Shown one piece after another: positions 16,405 through 23,452 of a stretch of 64,000 nt of DNA (position 1 is its first letter; each line of letters opens with the position of its first letter). The translations under genes were made by a program, and so were the position numbers. A model generated the notes under the pieces. The model saw only the letters and a list, made by a program, of their open reading frames with translations, was not told the DNA's origin and made no database searches. This DNA comes from Plantibacter flavus (GTDB lineage Bacteria > Actinomycetota > Actinomycetes > Actinomycetales > Microbacteriaceae), in assembly GCF_002024505.1 (NCBI RefSeq), contig NZ_CP019402.1:3410001-3474000 (forward strand), read 5' to 3'.

Positions 16405-17649
16405 TCACCCGAAGAAGGTCAGCACGATGAGCGCGACGTTCAGCGAGACGATGAGTGCGACCACGACCCAGGCGAACACCCGGGTGGCGAGCTGGTCGAC
16501 ATGGACCCCCATGATCCGCCGGTCGCCCGTGTAGCGCACGAGCGGGATGAGCGCGAAGGGGATGCCGAGGCTGAGGAACACCTGGCTCAGCACGAGCGCG
16601 GTGGTCGGGTCGATACCCGCCGCCAGGATGACGAGCGCCGGGATGAGGGTGATCACCCGTCGGGCGAGCAACGGGATGCGCACCTTGAGGAGCCCGCCCA
16701 TGATCGCCGCTCCCGCGTAGGCGCCCACCGAGGTCGAGGCGAGCCCGGAGGCGAGCAGCCCGATGGCGAAGATCACGCCGATGACGGGCCCGAGCGCGGC
16801 GGTGATCGCCGCGTGCGCGCCCTCGATCGAGTCCGTCCCGTCGACACCGCCGAGCGATGCGGCCGCGAGCAGCAGCATCGCGATGTTCACCGCTCCGGCG
16901 AGGACGAGTGCCGCCGCGACGTCCCAGCGGGTCGCCACGATGAGCCGACGGATGGCACCGTCACTCGTCTGGACGCCGTGCCGGTCCCTGCTGAGCGAGG
17001 AGTGGAGGTAGATCGCGTGCGGCATGACCGTCGCGCCGAGCATGCTCGCGGCGAGCAGGACCGTCGCCGTGCCCTCGAACCGTGGCACGATACCTCCGGC
17101 CGCGGCACCCCAGTCGACGGGACTGACGAACAGGCCGGCGAGGAATCCGACGGCGATGACGGCGAGGAGCGTCAGGATGGCGAACTCGAAGTGCCGCTGG
17201 CCGTACCAGTTCTGCACGGCGAGGAGCACGATCGAGAAGACCCCCACGATGACGCCGCCGAGCACGAGCGGGATCCCGAACAGCAGGTGGAGCGCCACGG
17301 CGCCGCCGATCACCTCGGCGAGGTCGGTCGCGGCGGCGACGAGCTCCGCCTGCGCCCAGTAGAGCCGACGCGGCCCGGTTCGCAGTCGTGAGCCGAGCAA
17401 CTCGGGCAGGCTCTGCCCGGTGACGAGGCCGAGCTTGGCGGAGAGGTACTGGACGAGCACGGCCATCGCGTTCGCGGCGACGAGCACCCACACCAGCAGG
17501 TAGCCGTACTGGGCTCCCGCCGTGAGGTTCGCCGCGACGTTCCCGGGATCGACGTAGGCGATCGCCGCCACGAAGGCGGGTCCGAGCAGGAACAGGAGTC
17601 GCGGTCCGCGGGGCGCGCGGGTCGTCGGAGCAGCGAGGTCGGTGGTCAC
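16405..17649 (-). CDS. mntH: Nramp-family Mn2+/H+ symporter
   Basis: This is a 414-residue inner-membrane protein with 11 likely helices. Helix 1 carries the metal-binding DPGN at residues 34-37, and helix 6 carries MPHAIYLHS, both diagnostic of Nramp/MntH. It imports Mn2+ with protons. The GTG start at 17649 lies close to a TAACAT -10-like box, so the message is probably leaderless. Overlapping inverted repeats (17659-17697) and the neighbouring mntR gene indicate manganese-dependent repression. Confidence 0.93.
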   Translation of the reverse strand: MTTDLAAPTTRAPRGPRLLFLLGPAFVAAIAYVDPGNVAANLTAGAQYGYLLVWVLVAANAMAVLVQYLSAKLGLVTGQSLPELLGSRLRTGPRRLYWAQAELVAAATDLAEVIGGAVALHLLFGIPLVLGGVIVGVFSIVLLAVQNWYGQRHFEFAILTLLAVIAVGFLAGLFVSPVDWGAAAGGIVPRFEGTATVLLAASMLGATVMPHAIYLHSSLSRDRHGVQTSDGAIRRLIVATRWDVAAALVLAGAVNIAMLLLAAASLGGVDGTDSIEGAHAAITAALGPVIGVIFAIGLLASGLASTSVGAYAGAAIMGGLLKVRIPLLARRVITLIPALVILAAGIDPTTALVLSQVFLSLGIPFALIPLVRYTGDRRIMGVHVDQLATRVFAWVVVALIVSLNVALIVLTFFG

Positions 17650-17658
17650 GTCGGCTAT

Positions 17659-17697
17659 GTTAGCAACACCGAGCTACATTTGTTAGACGAGGCTAAC
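17659..17697 (-). promoter_or_regulatory. MntR-type operators at the mntH promoter
   Basis: GTTAGACGAGGCTAAC (17682-17697) is a GTTAG-N6-CTAAC inverted repeat. GTTAGC..GAGCTAC (17659-17677) is a second, imperfect one. They cover the expected -35/-10 region of mntH and resemble DtxR/MntR-family boxes. Confidence 0.65.
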
Positions 17698-17823
17698 TCT
17701 TGGTTTCACCCGCCGTCTGCTTGGATGAGGCTGAGAATCGACTGCACATCGTCAGGCGCCGGAACGGCCCCCGGAAGCACATCTGGTTCGATAGTTACGC
17801 ATACAACTTTTCGAGAGGCCCCC

Positions 17824-18528
17824 GTGACCCCCGCAGCAGATCGCCCCAAGAACACCCCCGTCCCGCCCGCCGTCAAGCAGCAGAGCGTGAAGCAGGAGCG
17901 CGAAGCCCAGCGTCAGGCCAAGGTCGCGGCGTTCAAGCAGGCGCAGAAGCGGAAGAACCGCAACCGCCGCATCGGGATCTGGGCCGCTGTCGTCGGCGGC
18001 GTGGCCGTCATCGCCGTCCTCATCACGAGTGTCGTCCTCACCCTGCCCAAGAACGCCAGCTACCCCGGCGGCGGCACCGGCACCGGCCAGGACATCGCGG
18101 GCGTGCAACTGTTCCAGAACACCTCGGAGCACGTCGAGGGCACGGTCGACTACCCGCAGAACCCGCCGGCAGGTGGTCCGCACAACCAGTACTGGCTGAA
18201 CTGCGGCGTCTACACCGAGGAGCAGACCAACGAGAACGCGGTCCACTCCCTCGAGCACGGTGCGATCTGGGTCACCTACGACCCGTCCCTCAGCGACGCG
18301 GAGCTCACGAAGCTCAAGGAGCTGCTCCCCACCACGTACGTCATCCTGTCGCCGAAGTCCGACCTCCCCTCCCCGATCGTGCTGAGCGGCTGGAACTCCC
18401 AGCTGCAGGTCAACAACGCGAGCGACGCGCGCATCGCCGACTTCTTCGAGGAGTTCTGGAAGAGCAACAACGTCCCGGAGCCCGGCGCGGCCTGCACGGG
18501 CGCGATCGACGGTCCCGGCAAGGTCTGA
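17824..18528 (+). CDS. DUF3105 family membrane-anchored protein
   Basis: This is a 234-residue protein. The Lys/Gln-rich cytoplasmic N-terminus (about residues 1-47) is coiled-coil-like; one membrane helix follows (GIWAAVVGGVAVIAVLI), then an extracytoplasmic DUF3105 domain with YPQNPPAGGPHNQYWLNCGVY and HSLEHGAIWVTYDP. The conserved His and Cys residues suggest metal binding, but no reaction is known. The GTG at 17824 follows GAGAGG. The DUF305 gene starts 4 bp after its stop, and the two families frequently travel together, so a shared cell-surface metal role is inferred. Confidence 0.8.
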   Translation: MTPAADRPKNTPVPPAVKQQSVKQEREAQRQAKVAAFKQAQKRKNRNRRIGIWAAVVGGVAVIAVLITSVVLTLPKNASYPGGGTGTGQDIAGVQLFQNTSEHVEGTVDYPQNPPAGGPHNQYWLNCGVYTEEQTNENAVHSLEHGAIWVTYDPSLSDAELTKLKELLPTTYVILSPKSDLPSPIVLSGWNSQLQVNNASDARIADFFEEFWKSNNVPEPGAACTGAIDGPGKV

Positions 18529-18532
18529 TCCG

Positions 18533-19321
18533 TTGACCCCGGCGAGCACCCCCGACGCCCCGGCGACCGGTGAACCGGCCGACGGCGGTGTGACCGACGA
18601 GGAACTCGCCGCCTGGGAGGCGCAGGGCTCCCCCGACGGCTCCAGCCGGACCCGCGTCGTCATCGCCGCGATGACCGTCGTCGCGATCATGGTCGCTGCG
18701 GCGATCGGTTTCTCGGTCGGTCGGCTCAGTACGCTCGCCGACCCGACACCCACCACGACGAGCGCCGAGGCGGGCTTCTCGCGCGACATGCAGGTGCACC
18801 ACAACCAGGGCGTGGAACTCGCCATGATCATCCGCGACCGGACGGACGCGGTCGACGTTCGCACCCTCGCGTACGACATCGCGACCACCCAGGCGCAGCA
18901 GTCCGGGCAGTTGTACGACTGGCTCGTCCAGTGGAACCTGCCGCAGGGCTCACGGCAGCCGGACATGACGTGGATGACGCTCCCCACGCTCTCGGGTGCG
19001 AGCGGACATGCGCACGGCGGCGACTCGGCGACCCCCGGGTCCACCCACACCCCGGGCGATCCGATGCCGGGCCTCGCCACACCCGCCCAGATCGACCAGC
19101 TGACGGCGGCGTCCGGGGTTCAGGCCGAGCGGGTGTTCCTGACCCTGATGATCGCCCATCACCGCGGCGCGGTCGAGATGGCCGAGGCGTTGCAGCCGCG
19201 GACCACGAACGCGACCGCGCTGGCCTTCACGCGCGCGGTGATCGCGAGCCAGCAGGCGGAGATCGAGCTCATGACCGGCATGCTCGACGACCGGGGCGGA
19301 CCGGTCGACCTCGCCGGCTGA
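18533..19321 (+). CDS. DUF305 family membrane-anchored protein
   Basis: This is a 262-residue protein with one membrane helix (VVIAAMTVVAIMVAAAIGF, about residues 42-62) and an exported four-helix DUF305 domain. Paired His motifs MQVHHNQGVELAM and MIAHHRGAVEMAE give the ferritin-like repeat; some relatives bind copper. A His/Gly-rich linker (GHAHGGDS) separates the halves. The TTG start at 18533 lies 4 bp after the DUF3105 stop. Likely an operon with that gene; function inferred as metal binding or stress. Confidence 0.82.
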   Translation: MTPASTPDAPATGEPADGGVTDEELAAWEAQGSPDGSSRTRVVIAAMTVVAIMVAAAIGFSVGRLSTLADPTPTTTSAEAGFSRDMQVHHNQGVELAMIIRDRTDAVDVRTLAYDIATTQAQQSGQLYDWLVQWNLPQGSRQPDMTWMTLPTLSGASGHAHGGDSATPGSTHTPGDPMPGLATPAQIDQLTAASGVQAERVFLTLMIAHHRGAVEMAEALQPRTTNATALAFTRAVIASQQAEIELMTGMLDDRGGPVDLAG

Positions 19322-19437
19322 CGCCCCGTCGACCGCCCGGACGACCTGCGGGCTCCGACAAGGGGCTAGCCAGAACACCGACTGACGGCGAAGAATGATC
19401 CCGACGCCCGAACGGGCCCGATGAACAGGAGCGACGG

Positions 19438-19647
19438 ATGGCACTGGACGACATCACCAAGAAGGCTCAGGAATTCCTGAACGACAACAAGGTCAAGGAC
19501 GCCCTGAAGAGCGAGCAGGCCGAGGACATCAGCGACAAGCTCCTCGGCACCGTGGCCGACGCGGCCAAGAAGGTCACCGGCGGCAAGTTCGACGGGCAGA
19601 TCGACAGCGCTCGCGACGCCGCGGACAAGGCCGTCGGGAACGAGTAG
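19438..19647 (+). CDS. Small MT0933/Rv0909-type antitoxin-like protein
   Basis: This is a 69-residue, highly charged, helical protein: ALDDITKKAQEFLNDNKV, then a Ser/Glu/Asp-rich middle, DAAKKVTGGKFDGQIDSA and a C-terminal DAADKAVGNE. It matches the small actinobacterial family named after Mycobacterium MT0933 (Rv0909), described as an antitoxin. No toxin gene lies beside it, so the antitoxin label should not be taken as function here. GGAG precedes the ATG, and a long GC-rich hairpin follows. Confidence 0.75.
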   Translation: MALDDITKKAQEFLNDNKVKDALKSEQAEDISDKLLGTVADAAKKVTGGKFDGQIDSARDAADKAVGNE

Positions 19648-19660
19648 TCCCTCAGGTCGA

Positions 19661-19705
19661 GACGCGTGACGGCCGGGTCCCGACGGGAGCCCGGCCGTTC
19701 GCGTC
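19661..19705 (+). terminator. Intrinsic terminator-like hairpin after the MT0933-type gene
   Basis: ACGGCCGGG (19669-19677) pairs with CCCGGCCGT (19690-19698), extended by GACGCG/CGCGTC outside. It lies 14 bp past the stop; there is no U-tract, as is common in high-GC genomes. Confidence 0.7.
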
Positions 19706-19748
19706 TGCAGCGGTCAGCGGTCAGCGGTCGATCGTCACTCCGTGCCGG

Positions 19749-20258
19749 TCAGCTGCCCTCGACGCCGCCGTCGACGGGGTTGCTCCGGAACCGGTCGAGC
19801 GCGATGGCCACGAGTTCCGGAGCGGACAGGTGCGTGTCCTGCATGAGGTCCGAGAGCACTTCTGACGCGCGCCCGCTGAGCGTCAGTTGCACGGTCGCGG
19901 AGCGGTCCTCATCGACACCGCTCAGCGCGCGACGACGTTCACCGAGGCTGAGGATGGCCGACCGCAGGTAGGTGCGGCTGGCGACGGTGTCGATCTCCCA
20001 TCGGCCGGCGCGACGGTTCGCGACGACATTGCCACGACGGATGTTGGTCATGAGGGACGCGCGGCTCACATGGAGCCGGGCCGCGAGTTCCGCCGTCCGG
20101 ACCGGACGCGGGAGGTCGTCGATGAAATCCTCGACCAGCGCCTCCCGGAGGAGCTCCCAGGCGACGTCCGGTGGGAGCGGCGCATCGGGCATGCTGCCGC
20201 CATCCTGCAGCGGACCCACCCACGCGGTCGTGGGGGCGTCGCGTTCGGTCATCGTCAT
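19749..20258 (-). CDS. Putative HTH DNA-binding protein, unknown
   Basis: This is a 169-residue protein. The middle part, TAELAARLHVSRASLMTNIR followed by GNVVANRRAGRWEIDT, looks like an excisionase- or MerR-like helix-turn-helix with wing. The C-terminus (VQLTLSGRASEVLSDLM, then SAPELVAIALDRF) is helical and could mediate dimerisation. I use the ATG at 20258; a second ATG at 20252 has more typical spacing to GGAGG. No neighbour suggests its target. Confidence 0.6.
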   Translation of the reverse strand: MTMTERDAPTTAWVGPLQDGGSMPDAPLPPDVAWELLREALVEDFIDDLPRPVRTAELAARLHVSRASLMTNIRRGNVVANRRAGRWEIDTVASRTYLRSAILSLGERRRALSGVDEDRSATVQLTLSGRASEVLSDLMQDTHLSAPELVAIALDRFRSNPVDGGVEGS

Positions 20259-20366
20259 CGCCCCTCCAAGGTTCCGGCGCTCGAACCTCAAGCATGCTCG
20301 GTGCCCGTGGAAAGCGCGTCCCCCAATGCGGGTTGCCCGCGTTCGCGGGGTGCCGGCCCGAAACGA

Positions 20367-20399
20367 CGCACCCCGTCCAGCAAGAGCGGACGGGGTGCG
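20367..20399 (-). terminator. Terminator-like hairpin after the aquaporin gene
   Basis: GCACCCCGTCC (20368-20378) and GGACGGGGTGC (20388-20398) form a perfect stem with a 9-nt loop, 18 bp after the aquaporin stop. Confidence 0.7.
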
Positions 20400-20416
20400 G
20401 GCGATCCGGAGACGAC

Positions 20417-21208
20417 TCAGCTGCGGTTCGCGACCGGTCGGGAACCCGCCGGGCGGGTCCCCTCGAACAGGATCCGGTAGCTGAATCCGGCGATCAGCGC
20501 GCCGATGATCGGGAACACGATGAACACCCAGACCTGCGCGAGCCAGTCGCCCCCGCCGAAGATGGCGGTCGCGATGGAGCGCGCCGGGTTGATCGAGCCG
20601 TTGTCGATCGGGATCGCGATCAACAGGAACAGCGTGAGGGCGCCGCCGATGGCGATCGGCGCGAAGCCAGCGGCGGCCCGGGTGTGCGTGACGCCCAGGA
20701 TGACGTACAGGAAGAGGGCGGTGATGACGACCTCGATGACGATCGCCGAGACGAGTCCGAATCCGCCGGGCGAGAGCTCACCGAAGCCGTTCGAGACGAA
20801 GCCGCTTGCGACGGCCTTGTCGAGGAATCCTGCCGGGCCGCCGGCCGCGAGGCCGAAGACCGCCAGTGCGCCGAGGAACGCTCCGACGAGCTGCGCGAGG
20901 ATGAACGTCCACGTCGCACGCCAGGGGAACCGACCGGCGGCGGCCAGCCCGAGCGTCACCGCCGGGTTGAAGTGCCCGCCGGAGACGGGGCCGAACGCGT
21001 AGGCGGCGATGGTCACCGAGAGGCCGAGGGCGATCGCCACCCCGAGGAAGCCGACGCCCAGGGGGTTCGACGTCTCTTCGCCGAAGAACGCGGAGAAGGT
21101 CGCCGTCCCGACGAGACCGAAGACGAGCAGGAAGGTGCCCGCGACCTCGGCGAGCAGCTGCGACGCGGTCGTCGGTTCGACGGAGGGTGGGACTTCCGGG
21201 GAGGACAT
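20417..21208 (-). CDS. MIP-family aquaporin / glycerol facilitator
   Basis: This is a 263-residue channel with six membrane helices and both half-helix signatures: HFNPAVTLG and SINPARSIA. The AqpZ-like spacing and the absence of an obvious glycerol-facilitator insertion favour a water channel, but selectivity-filter residues were not modelled. The ATG at 21208 starts MSSPEVPP, followed by the first helix LLAEVAGTFLLVFG. The gene stands alone between a terminator hairpin and a GntR-like regulator gene transcribed the same way. Confidence 0.88.
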   Translation of the reverse strand: MSSPEVPPSVEPTTASQLLAEVAGTFLLVFGLVGTATFSAFFGEETSNPLGVGFLGVAIALGLSVTIAAYAFGPVSGGHFNPAVTLGLAAAGRFPWRATWTFILAQLVGAFLGALAVFGLAAGGPAGFLDKAVASGFVSNGFGELSPGGFGLVSAIVIEVVITALFLYVILGVTHTRAAAGFAPIAIGGALTLFLLIAIPIDNGSINPARSIATAIFGGGDWLAQVWVFIVFPIIGALIAGFSYRILFEGTRPAGSRPVANRS

Positions 21209-21329
21209 CTGGACTCTTCTCGTTCGAGGTGACGACGTGGACGCGGTCGGCTCGCGGCCACCGCGTCACCAGCAGACTATTGCCAGGCGTCCCACCGGCG
21301 ACAGCCCGCGGTCCGCATGTCGCCGTCCG

Positions 21330-21998
21330 TCAGTGCACCTCCAGGTCCTGGAGCGGGACCTGGAGCCGGAAGATGTGCTCGATCGCGAGCTCCGCGCCGA
21401 CGGCGTCGCCCGAGGCGATCGCGGATCGGAGGTGCGGGTACCCGACGCGCAGATCCGACCAGTCGACCGTCTCAGCCGACCGCGTCGCCACGACGCGGTA
21501 GATCAGTGCGCCGATCACGTCCTTCGTCGCCGTGACGAGGACCGGGTTCTCGCAGTGTTTCAGGAACCGGTCCACGAGCCCCCAGACGCAGCGGCCGTGC
21601 GCGTCGGCGTCCTCCGCCGCCACGGTCGTCATGGTGTGCTCGACGAACGCGAGGAGCTCGGCCCGCTGCCCCGGGGTCAAGGTCGGGACGGTGACCCGGA
21701 CGACGCCGCTGACGAGCGCCCCGAGGGTCTGCAGCACGGCTGTCCGATCCTCGGCGCGTGGCTGCGCGACACGGGTGTGCCGTTGCGGTGCCGTCTCGAC
21801 CAGTCCGACGCGCTCGAGTTCCCGGAGTGCTGCGTGGACCGCCTCGCTCGGAGCGTCGAGCCACTCCCGGAGTTCCGCCTCGATGAGCAGTTCACCGGAG
21901 GCGAGCGTCCCGTCATAGATCGCGTTGCGGATCCGCTCGGTCACGGACTCACCTGCGGGAGACGGCCGCGACCCGGACGGTCCATCGGGGTTCGGCAT
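21330..21998 (-). CDS. GntR-family-like transcriptional regulator
   Basis: This is a 222-residue protein. The N-terminal winged helix contains ESVTERIRNAIYDGTLASGE and LREWLDAPSEAVHAALREL, the typical GntR opening. The C-terminal helical domain (about residues 75-222) resembles FCD effector domains but lacks an obvious full metal-binding His set. GAGGAA precedes the ATG at 21998. It is transcribed in the same direction as the channel gene that ends 32 bp upstream, so it may belong to the same transcript as the cyclase and channel genes. Confidence 0.75.
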   Translation of the reverse strand: MPNPDGPSGSRPSPAGESVTERIRNAIYDGTLASGELLIEAELREWLDAPSEAVHAALRELERVGLVETAPQRHTRVAQPRAEDRTAVLQTLGALVSGVVRVTVPTLTPGQRAELLAFVEHTMTTVAAEDADAHGRCVWGLVDRFLKHCENPVLVTATKDVIGALIYRVVATRSAETVDWSDLRVGYPHLRSAIASGDAVGAELAIEHIFRLQVPLQDLEVH

Positions 21999-22030
21999 CG
22001 GTTCCTCGTTCGGCTGGGGACGGCTGCTGG

Positions 22031-23452
22031 CTACCGGCCGATCGTACCGCGGACGATCCCCGCCTCGGCGAGCGCCGCCTGCGCCTGCCGATGCTTGTTG
22101 TCGATGGAGGCGCCGATCTCCTGCGCCAGCCGGGGCTTGCTCCGCACGAGCTGATCGATGGTGGACAGCGGCATCCGCAGGACCAGGGTCGTGCCGTCGG
22201 CGATCGCGGCGGCCATGGCGACCTCCCTCGTGAGCGCCGTCTGGCCGATGAAGTCGCCGACGCCGAGTCGTTGGAAGGTGATGAGCCCGTCCGTCGTCGG
22301 CACGGCGAGATGGACGCCGCCCTCGACGAGGAACCGCATCGCTCCGGGGATGGTTCCCGCCTGCTGGATGGTCTCCCCCGGCCCGTACCGTTCGAGCGTG
22401 CACGTCCGGGCGAGGTCGTCGTAGTCCTCCTCACGCGCGTGGAGCGTGGGGGCCAGTGCGGCGATGGCACTCCGCAAGCGCTCCGGCGTCGCGATCGGGT
22501 CGGAGCCGTCGCCGTCGAGCGCGAGACCACGGCGGCGCGAGGCGTACCAGAGCCAGGCGCGGAACAGGGCGACGGCGGCGTCGGCCGTGGACGGCCCGGA
22601 CACGGGGAGGGTGACGGCGAACCGCGCGGCACCGAGGTAGGACGCGGACACCACGTCCCCTGGCTCGAGCATCGGAAGGCCCGAGCCGACCTCGCGGAGC
22701 AGCCGGAGCACGTCGTCCGGCGGGTCGTCGGTGGAGAAGGTCACTTCGACGCTCGCGGTGTAGGCGCCGACGGGCTGACTGAGGTTCGTGAACGACGACC
22801 CGGCGAGCGACGAGTTCGGCACGATCTGGATACCGTTGCCGGTGTCGAGGTGCACCGCACGCCAATTGACCTCGACCACGCGACCACGGACATTCCCGGT
22901 GTCCAACCAGTCCCCCAGTTTGAAGGGCTGCTCGAACAGCAGCAGCAGTCCGGAGATGACCCCGCCGACCGCGTTCTGGAGGGCGAGGCCGATCACGATC
23001 GAGGTGACGCCGAGCGCGGTGACCAGGCCGCCGATGTCGGCGCCCCACACCCACGAGAACAGGATGGCGAGTCCGATGAGGATCAGCGCGAGCCGAGCGA
23101 GGTCCACGAAGATCGACGGGATGCGGTCACGCCACGAGCCCTCCTCCGCGTTGGCGAAGAGCGCCACGTTGAACGCCGACAGGATGAGCAGGATCACGAG
23201 GAACCCGAGGACCGTTCCGACGATCCGGACCCAGATGAGGTCGTCCGCCCGCAGCGAAGCGAACACCAGGAGCGCGAACACCGCGCCGACCGGCACGACG
23301 TAGTTCCGCATGAGTCGTACCGGCTTGGCCGCGGCGTTCCCGCGCCGGGTCAGTGCGCCCAGCACCTCGGTGAGGACGATGAGGAGGACCGGGACACCGA
23401 CCGCGAGCGCGATGGCCCAGGGGAACCACGCCTCCTGCCACACCTGCGTCAT
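22031..23452 (-). CDS. MscS-family channel with C-terminal cyclic-nucleotide-binding domain
   Basis: This is a 473-residue membrane protein with four or more helices in residues 10-175. The pore-lining stretch is ALGVTSIVIGLALQNAVGG and the MscS beta domain follows (FEQPFKLGDWLDTGNVRG, VPNSSL). Residues about 335-440 form a cNMP-binding barrel (RYGPGETIQQAG, FIGQTALTREVA). It belongs to the bacterial cyclic-nucleotide-gated branch of the MscS superfamily. In the phosphate-binding cassette the usual GE is GQ, and the arginine normally seen before the second Ala is missing, so canonical cAMP binding is doubtful. The ATG overlaps the stop of the cyclase-like gene by 4 bp. Confidence 0.88.
   Translation of the reverse strand: MTQVWQEAWFPWAIALAVGVPVLLIVLTEVLGALTRRGNAAAKPVRLMRNYVVPVGAVFALLVFASLRADDLIWVRIVGTVLGFLVILLILSAFNVALFANAEEGSWRDRIPSIFVDLARLALILIGLAILFSWVWGADIGGLVTALGVTSIVIGLALQNAVGGVISGLLLLFEQPFKLGDWLDTGNVRGRVVEVNWRAVHLDTGNGIQIVPNSSLAGSSFTNLSQPVGAYTASVEVTFSTDDPPDDVLRLLREVGSGLPMLEPGDVVSASYLGAARFAVTLPVSGPSTADAAVALFRAWLWYASRRRGLALDGDGSDPIATPERLRSAIAALAPTLHAREEDYDDLARTCTLERYGPGETIQQAGTIPGAMRFLVEGGVHLAVPTTDGLITFQRLGVGDFIGQTALTREVAMAAAIADGTTLVLRMPLSTIDQLVRSKPRLAQEIGASIDNKHRQAQAALAEAGIVRGTIGR

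Noticed and set aside
19438..19647. Toxin-antitoxin module based on the MT0933-type protein
   Set aside because: No toxin-like gene is adjacent on either strand; the family name is not evidence of a module here.
19709..19731. Short tandem GCGGTCA repeats
   Set aside because: Only three units and no spacers, so not a CRISPR array; probably chance or slippage next to the terminator.
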